DNA of 64,000 bases from Pedobacter polaris (GCF_005116505.1 NZ_SWBR01000001.1:62001-126000); one strand, 5' to 3'. Positions 51,068 to 61,324 are shown, counted from the first letter of the stretch. The notes: a model not told the origin generated them from the sequence alone. Translations and numbers: made by a program.

Positions 51068-53797
51068 TTGATGAAATTGACGAGAATTCTTTTAACACTA
51101 ATCACTTTTATATTTATACTTAGTTTAACTGCTGCTGCACAACAGTCAGACAGCGTTGCGCTAAACAATATCATCACTAAAACCAAAAGATTATCTGATG
51201 AGCAACCTGTAGAAAAAGTATATCTTCATTTTGATAAACCTTACTATGCTGTTGCCGATACCATGTGGTTTAAAGCGTATGTTACCATAGAGCAGAATTT
51301 GCCTTCTCCATTAAGTAAAATAGTTTATGTAGAAGTTTGGAATGCACAAGATTCTTTGGTCCAGACTGTAAAACTCCCACTTAAAAACAGTATTGCTTAC
51401 GGAAATATTCCGTTAAACATGCAAAACTACAAACAAGGCAATTATTATGTAAGAGCTTACACATTGTGGATGTTAAACTTTAGTGATGCTTATTTCTTTA
51501 CAAAACCTATCCTTTTAGGAGAAGCAATTGACAAACAATTAATTACCAACATCTCATTTAACAATGAGCAAAGTGATAAAGGAATTAAAACTACTGCTAA
51601 AATTCAATTTAAGGATTTGACCAAAAAAGCTTATGCAAATAAAACTGTGAATTGGAGAGTGCTTTCTAATTATGATGTTTATGCCAAAGGGAAGGGAACA
51701 ACAGATCAGAATGGGATTTTAAATGTTGTTGTTACTAGTAAAAATGGCGAACCCATAACAAAAGGAGCAATTATAACAGACATCAGCATTGCTGAAAAAG
51801 AAAGTGCAAGTGCTACATTTGATTTAAAGCAAACCTCAAATGACATTGATCTTCAATTCTTTCCTGAAGGGGGAACATTGATAAGTGGCATACCCAACCA
51901 AGTTGGGTTTAAAGCAATTAAAGTTTCGGGCTTGGGTGCTGATGCCAAAGGAGTAATTACCGATGAGCAAAACAATGAACTTACTTCATTTACCTCTTCT
52001 CATGCTGGTATGGGTTCGTTTTTTATTACGCCCGAACTTGGAAAAAATTACAAAGCAAAAGTTACTTTTAAAGATGGCAATGTTAAATCTTTCGATTTCC
52101 CAAAAGCAACAGCAGCCGGAATAAGTTTGCAGATTACTAACGCTAATGCAGAGTTCATTAATCTTAAGGTTTTAGCAAATAACACTTTTTTTGAAGCTAA
52201 CAAAAACAAGACCTTTTTTATAGTTGCCCAAACAACAAATGTTGTTTACTATGCTGCTAAGGCTAGTTTAAAAAATCAAATTATCATTACCAAAATCCCT
52301 AAAAAGAATTTCCCATCTGGAATAGTTCAAATTACCTTATTTAATACCAATAACGAACCTTTAAGTGAGAGATTAGCTTTTGTGCTACATCCAGACGCGA
52401 TGAATTTGGCTATAAAGACTGATCTACCGACCTATAAACCTCGCCAAAAGGTGAAGATGACAATTGATGCTAAAAGTGCTGGATTGCCTGTTGCGGGAGA
52501 TTTTTCTGTTTCAGTAATTGATGAACAAAAAGTACCTGTTGAAGAAAACACCGAGACTACCATATTAAGTTCACTATTACTTTCATCTGATTTAAAGGGA
52601 TACATAGAAAAGCCTAATTACTATTTTACTAAAACTGATGATAAAAAATTAGCTGATTTAGATAAACTAATGCTTACGCAAGGATACCGCAGGTTCTCTT
52701 ACAAAGAAATTTTAGAAGGGAAATATCCAGTGGTAACTTATTTACCAGAGCAGGGCATAAATATAACCGGAACTTTAAGAGATAGAACTGGAATGCCAAT
52801 TAAAAAAGGTTCAATGCGATTGATGGTTACTGGTAGGCCAATTTCTGCAGAAACAATTACCAGTAATATGGGCTTATTTAATTTCCAGAATTTAAATTTC
52901 CCAGATTCATCTCAGGTGGTAGTTAGTGCAAAATACAATGCGAATGCAGCCAATTTAATGATCATGTTAGATGGAACTCCTGCCCCTCTTGGTGCAAAGA
53001 ACATCAATATAGCAGAAGAAGTTGCTAATATAGATACTGTACTTTCTGCTTACTTAAACAATAGCCAAAAACAATATCGTTATTTACGTACGTTAAAAAC
53101 GGTAGAAATTAAAGGTGCAGCAATTAAAAAACCTAGTCATTCAGACCATAGTGCATTATCGGGTTTAAATGCAACACCAGATCATTTATTAAGTGCAGAA
53201 AGGTTTAGTGCAGGTTGTAATTCTCTGTTGGATTGTTTAAAAACAATGGCAACGGGAATGACCTTTGATGTTGAAAATTTCTACGTTTCTAGAGATTATA
53301 ATCAAGGTGGTAGAACTCCTGTACAAGTTTTCATAAATGGCAATCCGGTTGATGCAAGAGACATTAACAATGTTAGTGTAGCAGATTTAGAATCTGTAGA
53401 AGTATTTTTAAAAGACGATTTAGGAACAGTAGACAGGGCTTATCAAACTAAGGGTGTATTGGTTATCAATACTAAAAAAGCACCTGTTGGCAAAAAAATA
53501 AGCAAACAAGAGTTAATGGATATGATCCCAAAAACCAATATTATTACGTTTAAACCAATGGGATATAGTAAAGAACGTGAGTTTTACTCTCCTAAATACT
53601 TGCCTAATGCACCAATAACCAGTACTGATTTACGCACAACCATTTATTGGAATCCTAAAGTAGTTACAGATGAAAAAGGAAACATCAGTTTTGATTTTTT
53701 CAATGCAGATGGAAGAGGTTCATACAGAGCAGTTGTTGAAGGATTAGACAAAAATGGCAACGTTGGTAGAGCTGTTTATCGTTATACGGTTAAATAG
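51068..53797 (+). CDS. large exported MG2/alpha-2-macroglobulin-like protein with a TonB plug domain
   Basis: This 909-residue protein has a signal peptide ending ...TAAA-Q. An MG2 domain (about 45-160: KVYLHFDKPYYAVADTMWFKAY, KQGNYYVRAYTLWML) is followed by several beta-rich segments, a CarboxypepD_reg-like stretch (INITGTLRDRTG), a TonB-receptor plug (about 715-800: FINGNPVDARDINNVSVADLESVEVFL) and a final A2M-like WNPKVVTDEKGNISFDFFNADG. No beta-barrel follows, so it cannot be a full receptor. It is of the type linked to outer-membrane receptors in Bacteroidota; the role is unknown. Confidence 0.85.
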   Translation: MMKLTRILLTLITFIFILSLTAAAQQSDSVALNNIITKTKRLSDEQPVEKVYLHFDKPYYAVADTMWFKAYVTIEQNLPSPLSKIVYVEVWNAQDSLVQTVKLPLKNSIAYGNIPLNMQNYKQGNYYVRAYTLWMLNFSDAYFFTKPILLGEAIDKQLITNISFNNEQSDKGIKTTAKIQFKDLTKKAYANKTVNWRVLSNYDVYAKGKGTTDQNGILNVVVTSKNGEPITKGAIITDISIAEKESASATFDLKQTSNDIDLQFFPEGGTLISGIPNQVGFKAIKVSGLGADAKGVITDEQNNELTSFTSSHAGMGSFFITPELGKNYKAKVTFKDGNVKSFDFPKATAAGISLQITNANAEFINLKVLANNTFFEANKNKTFFIVAQTTNVVYYAAKASLKNQIIITKIPKKNFPSGIVQITLFNTNNEPLSERLAFVLHPDAMNLAIKTDLPTYKPRQKVKMTIDAKSAGLPVAGDFSVSVIDEQKVPVEENTETTILSSLLLSSDLKGYIEKPNYYFTKTDDKKLADLDKLMLTQGYRRFSYKEILEGKYPVVTYLPEQGINITGTLRDRTGMPIKKGSMRLMVTGRPISAETITSNMGLFNFQNLNFPDSSQVVVSAKYNANAANLMIMLDGTPAPLGAKNINIAEEVANIDTVLSAYLNNSQKQYRYLRTLKTVEIKGAAIKKPSHSDHSALSGLNATPDHLLSAERFSAGCNSLLDCLKTMATGMTFDVENFYVSRDYNQGGRTPVQVFINGNPVDARDINNVSVADLESVEVFLKDDLGTVDRAYQTKGVLVINTKKAPVGKKISKQELMDMIPKTNIITFKPMGYSKEREFYSPKYLPNAPITSTDLRTTIYWNPKVVTDEKGNISFDFFNADGRGSYRAVVEGLDKNGNVGRAVYRYTVK

Positions 53798-53854
53798 AAA
53801 AAAAACAAACAAGGCTTACTTGAGTTACATTCCCACTGGTTTTCATTGAGCACT

Positions 53855-54223
53855 TTATTTAAGCGCTTCTTTAATCCCTTGGCATAGTTTAACCATTTTA
53901 TCGTATGAGGTTGCTGAATTGTCTCTTTTGGTAAAGTTAATTTTTATGAAACCAGGCTCAGCTGTTATATGGAATTTGGTACTGTCTGTTAAAGTAACAT
54001 CTTCGTCTTTCATGCCTTCTACATTGCTAAAAAAATCATCCTGCTCCAAACTTCCCTCAATGTAGGTAACCACTTCGTTGGTTTTGTGCTTAGGATATTC
54101 TGCCTTAAAAGTATAGCTGTTTTCTGTATTTTTAACACTAATAGATTGATTACTGGCTCCAATTTCGCAACCAAATGTTAGTCCTAAAGCTAGCATTGCA
54201 ATTATAAAATAGATTTTTTTCAT
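53855..54223 (-). CDS. putative lipoprotein
   Basis: This 122-residue protein has a lipobox LTFGC (residue 19) and a soluble body without recognised domain (ASNQSISVKNTENSYTFKAEYPKHKTN, ending SYDKMVKLCQGIKEALK). The start at 54223 (MKKIYFII) is chosen for the lipoprotein signal. A Met 13 codons upstream (54262), one base after the upstream TonB stop, is an alternative that would couple translation. It is the last gene of the padR-pspC-TonB unit. Confidence 0.7.
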   Translation of the reverse strand: MKKIYFIIAMLALGLTFGCEIGASNQSISVKNTENSYTFKAEYPKHKTNEVVTYIEGSLEQDDFFSNVEGMKDEDVTLTDSTKFHITAEPGFIKINFTKRDNSATSYDKMVKLCQGIKEALK

Positions 54224-54263
54224 TTTTTTGTTTTCTAATTGAATATTTTTTGTCTTACTCATT

Positions 54264-56714
54264 TTAATTACTACCTGCTCTACCCTTAATATCATCAGTA
54301 GCGGTATTTCTATTTCTCGCAGATTTAACATTCTGGTTTCCAAAATTATAATTAACTGTAAAGGCTGCTCTTCTACTCATATATCGATTAACCACATTTA
54401 AATTTACATTTTGATATTGTAATTTTCCTTCCCAATGGTTGGTCAAGAAAATATCATCCATACTTAACCTTATTTTCAGTTTTTTATTCATCAAGCTTTT
54501 CTGAATTCCTGCATTTACTGCATATTGAGTAATTGTAGTCTCTTCAACCCCGTTTAACCTAGGGGAATTTAACCAAAAGCCAAGTTCTACCGAAAAATTT
54601 TGCGGTAAATTAATTGAATGATTACTGTTAAAATTGTAGGCCACTTTACTGGCTTGGTATTTTGCTCCTTCTAAATTACCATCATTAAATTTGGATAAAA
54701 ATGCACTCACATTATTTTGCATTCTCCAAAACTTAGCCACCTTAACAGGGAAATATAAATTAGCCGAAAAAGTTTGCGCTCTTCCTAAATTTTTGCGAAT
54801 TACATTAATAATTCTTGTAACCTCATTCTGTTGGCTAATTTGAGTAATCATATCTCTAGTATCAGCGTAATTAAATGATAATGAAGCTTCTTTATAACTA
54901 TAACCCACTTCGAAATTATATGTAAATTGAGGTTTTAGGTATGGATTACCTTCATCTAATGCATAAGGATCCATATAAAATACAAATGGATTTAATTGCT
55001 GGTAATTTGGTCTATCTACCCTTCTACTAAATGAATAATTAAAACGACTATTTTCATTAAGGGTTTGACTTACAAATACTGTAGGAAACAATGAAAGGTA
55101 ATTTCTATCAACCACTTTATTGCTAGTTACAGAGTTACCGTTTGAATGTGTGTATTCTGCCCTTAATCCTAACTGGACCTGCCATTTTTTCCATTCTTTT
55201 GCATAGCTTGTATAAGCTGCATTTATGTTTTCTTTGTAAATGAAATTGTTAGACTTACCGGCATCATTTTGCCAAGCTCCAGCCAAAAATTGTTCAGAGA
55301 TGAGCTCATTATGGGTAACTACATAACTACTTTTTAAGCCAGCCTCTAATTTCACTGTTTTATTTATTGCCCAAGTAAAATCAGTTTTAGCTGCCAACAC
55401 ATCAATTTGAGCATCGGTAGCATTTCGCAAAGCTGTTGTTTGAGTTAAATTACCAGCATTGTTAAGGTATTGTGCATTAAAATCATCATTCTTTTCATTA
55501 CTAAAGCCAGAATAGTCAACATCAAAAGTTAGGTTAGTCCCTTCTTTATTAAAGTCGTGCTTGATGTTAAAATTAGCGGTAACGTTACCAACAGGGGAAT
55601 CTGATAAAGCTAACTGATTAACCGCATTATTCGTTTCTACATTGTTTTGCATTTCCCTAATATGAGTTTGACTAACATTATCTAAAGCTGAATTTATCTT
55701 ATTCGCATCTACCATTACACCAATAACAGTTTTATCAGATACATAATAATCTGCACCCAGCTTACCCATATAAGCAACTCCTTTTGTATGTCTCTCAAAA
55801 TTCTGATTGAAGGAACTTGCCAAATTAGTAGTTAATGTATTTCGCAATACATTGATATTATTAAAACCAACTTTTCTGTTAAAAGCTGTTGTACCATAAA
55901 CATTCCACTTATTAATTCTATTATTAAGTGTTAAACTCAAACCAACACGGTACATATCTTTAGGGAAATTAGGCATAACCGCTTGCCCAGTATTTAATGA
56001 TAGGTTTCCATTTGTGCCAAAAGCTTTATTGCGTTTCAATTTAATATTAATAATTCCAGCAGCGCCAGCGGCATCATATTTTGAAGATGGATTGGTAATT
56101 AATTCTATCGTAGAAATTTGATCGCTACTCATGTTGCTCAATAAAGTGGTTACATCAGCTCCCGATAAAAAATTCGTTTTACCATCTATCATTACGGTAA
56201 TACCCGATTTATTATTCAATTTAATCTGATCGTTTTGTCTATCAACTGTAACACCTGGCGCTTTCTCTAAAAGCTCTAAAGCACTATTGCCCGATGAGTT
56301 GATGCTATTTTCTACATTCAAAACAGTTTTATCAACCTTTCGTTCTATATATGGTTTTATCCCAGTGATGGAAACTTCCTTTAAATTTTTGGTTAAACCC
56401 TCCATTTTAATAGACGGCACTATTAAATCATCTAGTAAGGTAAACTTTGGGGTTTTATAATTTTTGTACCCAACCATATTAATAACAAGTATATAATCTC
56501 CCGTTTTTACTTGCTCAAATGAAAACTCACCATCTAAATTTGCCTGCATGTTTTTAACCATATTACTATCTGGCAAACTAAGTAGCTTAACAAGTGCATA
56601 AGGTACTGCCTCAGTTTTTTCATCTACTATTTTACCGGCAATTTTGGCGGTTTTTTGGGCAAAAGAAGTCCCCCATGCCAAAAGGCATGTAATTAAAAGT
56701 ATACTATTTTTCAT
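54264..56714 (-). CDS. TonB-dependent receptor, outer-membrane beta-barrel family
   Basis: This 816-residue protein has a signal peptide ending ...SFA-Q, a CarboxypepD_reg-like domain (about 25-110, IAGKIVDEKTEAVPYALVKLL), a plug domain (about 115-220, with VLNVENSINSSGNSALELLEKAPGV, ITVMIDGKTNFLSGADVTTLL, SSKYDAAGAAGIINIKLKRN) and then the OMP_b-brl_3 barrel. The ligand is unknown. No TonB box or SusD partner is seen, so substrate uptake is not implied. It lies 57 bp after pspC with a hairpin between. Confidence 0.92.
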   Translation of the reverse strand: MKNSILLITCLLAWGTSFAQKTAKIAGKIVDEKTEAVPYALVKLLSLPDSNMVKNMQANLDGEFSFEQVKTGDYILVINMVGYKNYKTPKFTLLDDLIVPSIKMEGLTKNLKEVSITGIKPYIERKVDKTVLNVENSINSSGNSALELLEKAPGVTVDRQNDQIKLNNKSGITVMIDGKTNFLSGADVTTLLSNMSSDQISTIELITNPSSKYDAAGAAGIINIKLKRNKAFGTNGNLSLNTGQAVMPNFPKDMYRVGLSLTLNNRINKWNVYGTTAFNRKVGFNNINVLRNTLTTNLASSFNQNFERHTKGVAYMGKLGADYYVSDKTVIGVMVDANKINSALDNVSQTHIREMQNNVETNNAVNQLALSDSPVGNVTANFNIKHDFNKEGTNLTFDVDYSGFSNEKNDDFNAQYLNNAGNLTQTTALRNATDAQIDVLAAKTDFTWAINKTVKLEAGLKSSYVVTHNELISEQFLAGAWQNDAGKSNNFIYKENINAAYTSYAKEWKKWQVQLGLRAEYTHSNGNSVTSNKVVDRNYLSLFPTVFVSQTLNENSRFNYSFSRRVDRPNYQQLNPFVFYMDPYALDEGNPYLKPQFTYNFEVGYSYKEASLSFNYADTRDMITQISQQNEVTRIINVIRKNLGRAQTFSANLYFPVKVAKFWRMQNNVSAFLSKFNDGNLEGAKYQASKVAYNFNSNHSINLPQNFSVELGFWLNSPRLNGVEETTITQYAVNAGIQKSLMNKKLKIRLSMDDIFLTNHWEGKLQYQNVNLNVVNRYMSRRAAFTVNYNFGNQNVKSARNRNTATDDIKGRAGSN

Positions 56715-56729
56715 GATTTCTTTCTTAAG

Positions 56730-56766
56730 GCTTATTGATGAGCCGGGCTAAAGCTCATCAATAAGC
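56730..56766 (-). promoter_or_regulatory. strong hairpin between pspC and the TonB receptor gene
   Basis: A perfect 14-bp stem (56730-56743 with 56753-56766), 9-nt loop, five bases after the pspC stop. There is no T run on the minus strand, so it may be a processing or stability element rather than a terminator. Confidence 0.55.
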
Positions 56767-56771
56767 TAATT

Positions 56772-58376
56772 TTAAGGATTAGTCTCTGTTGGTTGATTTA
56801 ATTCTGCTTTACATTTTAAGCCATCTTCTGTCATGATCCATTCTCTATAACTCCCTCTCTCGTTATGGTCATCATTACAAGAATAGTAGTAGAATTGTAG
56901 GTAATTGTAAATGTTATCATTTAAAAATAAATGCGTCCCTACTGGCACTTTTAATGAAATATGCACTTCTTGATTTCTCCAAACGCTTTCTCTTTTCAGT
57001 CGTAACCTCGGACTCAAGGTTAACAATGAATCTTTTTGAGTGTATTTATAATCTATATTTTGAGCATTACGCAATGCGATTGGGAAAGTTTTACCTTGCG
57101 ATTCGTAAGTCTGTACCATTGAGGTTTTTCCATTCTCACTTTTCTCAATTTCAATCCTTACATTTCTTGGCACTCTAAAAGGATGGTCATCATCATCGTT
57201 AACAATTACGCGGCTACCAAAATCAAGTTCTTTTATGTTATAAGCCAAGCTATCTTCTCTGCTAAATTCCATTCCTTTATCTACGTCTATAACATAAGTT
57301 GGATATGTTTTTAACTCATTAGATTGCACCAATTCTGCGTGTTCTTGAAATTCAGATGATATTTTAGTGGCATAATATACCGTTGATGAAACACCTAACA
57401 ACCAAATAATTAACAATGCAAATGAAACCGTTTTGTTAATTGCTTTTTTGTTAAAAGCAACTCTTATAGCAAACAACACCAATGCTAAAACCGGAATAAA
57501 TATGGTGATAAATGCTCCGAATAAAATTTCTGTTCTAAAGCCCTCATTGATAATAGAAAAAGGGAATCGATACATATCTGCATCCCAAAAACCAATAAAC
57601 CCTGCTAAACAAATAATCAAAGAAAGTAATGTTATAAAACCACAAACAATTAAAACGCCAGCAATAAATTTCATTATTGCCTTTGCCGAAACCGTTATAA
57701 ACGTGCCAACAACTCTAATTAATTCAGTTATAAAGTTTCCAGAATTCTTCATCAGCGGTTGAAAGTGTTCATTCGCTGCTTTCATTTTTTCATTAAACGC
57801 TGCCAGTTCCTCTTCAAAACTTTTCTTGTAACCATAAAGATTTGTAGCCTCACCTTTCATTGCCATTTTTTCAGACCTGGTAATCGCCCTTGGCATAACA
57901 ACCCATAAAATGATGTAAGCCAAAATACCTGCGCCACTTAAAAGGATAGATAAAAAAGCAATTAGCCTAACCCAACGCGTTTCGATGTTTAAATAATAGC
58001 CCAAACCTGCACAAACTCCTGCAATTACACCTTCGTCTGTATCACGATACAATTTTTTCTCGCCTTCATAAGCAGTTGAATAAGTTGCTTTTGGAGCTTC
58101 CTCTTCATCTTCGTTCATGAAATCTTGAACACGACCCATTTGTGCAATTACACTTTGTACATCAGTAATTTCGATTACTTGCTTTTGTCCTGCCGCTAAA
58201 ATTTCAGCAAACATTTCGGCAATTCGATTTTCTATATCTGTTACAATTTCAAAATCATCAGCATTTTTTGTAAAATGATGTTTAATCTCGTTAAGGTAAG
58301 CGGTTAATATTTCGTAAGCATCTTCTTCAATGTGAATAATTGAGTTGCCTATATTTATAATTATTGTCTTCTTCAT
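56772..58376 (-). CDS. PspC domain membrane protein
   Basis: This 534-residue protein begins with a small cytoplasmic domain (1-85: IINIGNSIIHIEEDAYEILTAYLNEIKHHF, IENRIAEMFAE), then a PspC domain (about 110-165: KLYRDTDEGVIAGVCAGLGYY, VRLIAFLSILLSGAGILAYIILWVVMPR), several more membrane helices (to about 350) and a soluble C-terminal region. PspC-like proteins respond to envelope stress. The ATG at 58376 lies 12 bp after the padR stop; 28 upstream codons of the open frame overlap padR and are rejected. Confidence 0.9.
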   Translation of the reverse strand: MKKTIIINIGNSIIHIEEDAYEILTAYLNEIKHHFTKNADDFEIVTDIENRIAEMFAEILAAGQKQVIEITDVQSVIAQMGRVQDFMNEDEEEAPKATYSTAYEGEKKLYRDTDEGVIAGVCAGLGYYLNIETRWVRLIAFLSILLSGAGILAYIILWVVMPRAITRSEKMAMKGEATNLYGYKKSFEEELAAFNEKMKAANEHFQPLMKNSGNFITELIRVVGTFITVSAKAIMKFIAGVLIVCGFITLLSLIICLAGFIGFWDADMYRFPFSIINEGFRTEILFGAFITIFIPVLALVLFAIRVAFNKKAINKTVSFALLIIWLLGVSSTVYYATKISSEFQEHAELVQSNELKTYPTYVIDVDKGMEFSREDSLAYNIKELDFGSRVIVNDDDDHPFRVPRNVRIEIEKSENGKTSMVQTYESQGKTFPIALRNAQNIDYKYTQKDSLLTLSPRLRLKRESVWRNQEVHISLKVPVGTHLFLNDNIYNYLQFYYYSCNDDHNERGSYREWIMTEDGLKCKAELNQPTETNP

Positions 58377-58387
58377 GTTTTCTGAAA

Positions 58388-58741
58388 TTAGTTTTGGGAG
58401 TCTGATTGTTTTGGTACACCATTTTGCGAAGTGGTAATGGCGTAAGCCAATTCTTGCCAAGTGTGATCTAATTGCTTTAAAATTTGTTTGCCATCTTCAG
58501 TAAGCACATAATATTTACGTGGCGGGCCAGAAGTAGATTCAACCCAATTGTAACTTAACAATCCATTATTTTTTAAGCGGGTTAGTAAAGGATATAAAGT
58601 TCCTTCTACTACCAGGAGTTTTGCTTGTTTTAATTCGGCGATAATATCTGAGGCATAAATTTCTCCTCTAGATATGATTAAAAGCACACAATATTCGAGT
58701 ATGCCTTTTCGCATTTGTGTTTGCGTATTTTCTGCTATCAT
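58388..58741 (-). CDS. PadR family transcriptional regulator
   Basis: This 117-residue regulator has a winged helix (LEYCVLLIISRGEIYASDIIAEL, VEGTLYPLLTRLKNNGLLSYNW, GPPRKYYVLTEDGKQIL). PadR-type proteins paired with PspC genes are common in Bacteroidota. It probably controls its own operon, which continues with pspC and possibly the TonB receptor and lipoprotein. A palindrome and an inverted repeat lie 26-49 bp upstream of its start. Confidence 0.92.
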   Translation of the reverse strand: MIAENTQTQMRKGILEYCVLLIISRGEIYASDIIAELKQAKLLVVEGTLYPLLTRLKNNGLLSYNWVESTSGPPRKYYVLTEDGKQILKQLDHTWQELAYAITTSQNGVPKQSDSQN

Positions 58742-58766
58742 AAAACAAAGATATATGTTTCATATA

Positions 58767-58790
58767 GTATTATGCAATACATAGTACTAT
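58767..58790. promoter_or_regulatory. candidate PadR operator
   Basis: GTATT-ATGC-AATAC (58767-58780) followed immediately by the perfect palindrome ATAGTACTAT (58781-58790), just upstream of the minus-strand padR. Confidence 0.45.
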
Positions 58791-58958
58791 AATTATTTTA
58801 TAATTTCACGTAAAATACTGATTATAAGCTAAATAATTTTTATAAAAATTTACAATAAAAAATATTTAGGTAGTAAAATCCATTTTTTGAAGACATTTTT
58901 AGCTGAAAATAATCTATAAACTCTATAGAATTAGTACATTAGAGTTTTAATTATAAGC

Positions 58959-60038
58959 ATGAGTTTACCGTATAAAAAAATAGTTGTTAAAGTAGGTTCT
59001 AATGTAATTACACAAGCTAATGGATTGCCTGATGAAGAACGAATTAAACATTTGGTTCATCAGCTAGCAGCTATTAAGGCAGAAGGCATTGAGGTTATTT
59101 TGGTTTCTTCAGGTGCTGTTGCATCTGGCAGAAGTTTAATTCAAGTTACCGAAAAGCAAGATGCAGTAACTACAAGACAATTATTAGCAGCTATTGGGCA
59201 GGTAAAATTAATTAACACTTATGCTAATTTCTTTGCTGAGCATGCTATAAAATGTGCACAGGTTTTAGTTACCAAAGAAGATTTTAGAGACAGGGCACAT
59301 TATTTAAACATGAAAAACTGTTTGCAAATTTTGCTTCAGCATGATGTTATTCCGGTTGTAAATGAAAATGATGTAGTTTCTGTTACCGAATTGATGTTTA
59401 CAGATAATGATGAGCTGGCTGGTTTAATTGCTTCGATGTTAAATGTAGATGCTTTAATTATTTTATCAAATGTTAATGGTATTTACAATGGCGACCCGAA
59501 AGTTTCTGGTTCTGAAGTAATACAAGAAATTAAGGGATCTGTTACTAATTTGGCATCTTTTATCAGTACAGGCAAATCTCAGTTTGGCAGAGGCGGGATG
59601 GTTACAAAATCTACCATGGCACAAAAAGTTGCAAAACTTGGTATCACTGTACACATTGCTAATGGAACAACAAATGATGTGTTAACCACTTTATTGGATA
59701 ATAAATTAATCCATACGCGATTTATTCCAGAGAAAAATAAATCTGGCAAGAAAAAATGGATTGCTCACTCAGAAGCAACAGCGAAAGGAATTGTTCAATT
59801 AAACAATGGTGCAAAGGAAGTCCTTACATCTGGTAAGGCAACTAGCTTATTGCCTGTTGGCATAATCGACATTAAATCTGATTTTTTAAAAGGTGATATC
59901 ATTAAAATTGTAGACGAGGAAAATAACTTAATTGGGTTGGGCATTGCAGAATATGGGTCTGATAAAGCCAGAGAAAGAATTGGACAGAAGAAACAGAAGG
60001 CATTAGTGCATTACGATTATTTTTACTCAGCAATTTGA
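58959..60038 (+). CDS. proB: glutamate 5-kinase
   Basis: ProB phosphorylates L-glutamate with ATP, the first step of proline synthesis. The amino-acid kinase domain shows VVKVGSNVITQ (residues 8-18), LVSSGAVASGR, PVVNENDVVSVTE and GRGGMVTKSTMAQKVAK; a PUA-type domain is at the C-terminus (about 275-359, with SLLPVGIIDIKSDFLKGDI). Length 359 is normal. It is followed by proA after 38 bp in an operon. Confidence 0.97.
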   Translation: MSLPYKKIVVKVGSNVITQANGLPDEERIKHLVHQLAAIKAEGIEVILVSSGAVASGRSLIQVTEKQDAVTTRQLLAAIGQVKLINTYANFFAEHAIKCAQVLVTKEDFRDRAHYLNMKNCLQILLQHDVIPVVNENDVVSVTELMFTDNDELAGLIASMLNVDALIILSNVNGIYNGDPKVSGSEVIQEIKGSVTNLASFISTGKSQFGRGGMVTKSTMAQKVAKLGITVHIANGTTNDVLTTLLDNKLIHTRFIPEKNKSGKKKWIAHSEATAKGIVQLNNGAKEVLTSGKATSLLPVGIIDIKSDFLKGDIIKIVDEENNLIGLGIAEYGSDKARERIGQKKQKALVHYDYFYSAI

Positions 60039-60076
60039 GTTAGGTAAATGAACAAGGAAGGATAGGAACTAAACAA

Positions 60077-61324
60077 ATGGATTACACATTATATTTTAAA
60101 AAAGCACAACAGGCGAGCAGAATCTTAACAAGTTTAGCTAAGGAAACAATTGATGCGGTATTAACAGATTTAGCAATTGCATTGGTTAACAATACAAATG
60201 AACTTTTATCGGAAAACGCAAGAGATTTAGCAAAAATGCCGATTGATGACCCGAAGTATGACAGGCTAAAACTTACTAAAGAGCGTATTCAGGATATTGC
60301 AAATGATGTGGTTAATGTATCAAAATTAGATAGTCCACTTGGGTATGTACTTTCTGATAAAACGCTTGATAATAAACTTCAGATCAAAAAAATCAGAGTG
60401 CCCTTAGGTGTTGTGGGTGTAATTTACGAAGCTAGGCCAAATGTAACTGTTGATGTATTTTCTTTATGTTTTAAAACTGGAAACGTAGCTGTTTTAAAAG
60501 GAGGGAGTGATGCTGAGTTTTCTAATTTGGCAATCGCAAAAATTATTCATCAGGTATTAGAAAAGTATGAGATTAGTGGTGATGTTTTGACTTTATTACC
60601 AGCAGAGCGCACAGCAACTGAAGCTTTACTAAATGCAATAGGTTTTGTAGATGTGTTAATTCCAAGGGGAAGCCAATCCTTAATTAATTATGTTAGAGCA
60701 AATAGCAAAATTCCTGTTATAGAAACTGGTGCTGGCATTGTTCATACCTATTTTGATGAAAGTGGAAATATAGAGAAGGGAAAAGCGATTATTTTAAATG
60801 CAAAAACCAGAAGGGTTAGTGTTTGCAATGCATTGGATTGTGTCTTAATTCATCAACATAGGTTAAATGATGTTGCTTCACTTTTATCCCCCCTAGCAGA
60901 AAAAGATGTTGAACTTTTTGCAGATGATAAAAGTTATGAAATTTTAAAAAATACTTATCCTAGTGCCCTACTACACAAAGCTTTACCAGAACATTTTGGT
61001 ACAGAATTTTTAGCCTTAAAACTAGCAGTTAAAATAGTTCAAGATTTAGATGAGGCATTAGATCATATTGCAGCTTATAGTTCTAAACACAGTGAAGCCA
61101 TCATTTCTGAAGATGCTATAAGCATTACAAAATTTTTAAATCAGGTAGATGCTGCGGCTGTTTATGCGAATGCTTCTACCGCTTTTACTGACGGTGCTCA
61201 ATTTGGTTTGGGTGCAGAAATTGGCATTAGCACTCAAAAGCTACATGCCCGTGGCCCCATGGGTTTAGAAGAATTAACCAGCTACAAATGGGTTGTTCAG
61301 GGTGATGGTCAAGTAAGGGGTTAG
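60077..61324 (+). CDS. proA: gamma-glutamyl phosphate reductase
   Basis: ProA reduces glutamyl 5-phosphate to glutamate semialdehyde with NADPH in proline synthesis. Key elements: VPLGVVGVIYEARPNVTVDV, LKGGSDAEFSN, VLIPRGSQSLINYV and the active-site cysteine in RRVSVCNALDCVLI. The C-terminus has GAEIGISTQKLHARGPMGLEELTSYKW. Length 415 is normal. The operon proB-proA has no proC next to it in the window. Confidence 0.97.
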   Translation: MDYTLYFKKAQQASRILTSLAKETIDAVLTDLAIALVNNTNELLSENARDLAKMPIDDPKYDRLKLTKERIQDIANDVVNVSKLDSPLGYVLSDKTLDNKLQIKKIRVPLGVVGVIYEARPNVTVDVFSLCFKTGNVAVLKGGSDAEFSNLAIAKIIHQVLEKYEISGDVLTLLPAERTATEALLNAIGFVDVLIPRGSQSLINYVRANSKIPVIETGAGIVHTYFDESGNIEKGKAIILNAKTRRVSVCNALDCVLIHQHRLNDVASLLSPLAEKDVELFADDKSYEILKNTYPSALLHKALPEHFGTEFLALKLAVKIVQDLDEALDHIAAYSSKHSEAIISEDAISITKFLNQVDAAAVYANASTAFTDGAQFGLGAEIGISTQKLHARGPMGLEELTSYKWVVQGDGQVRG

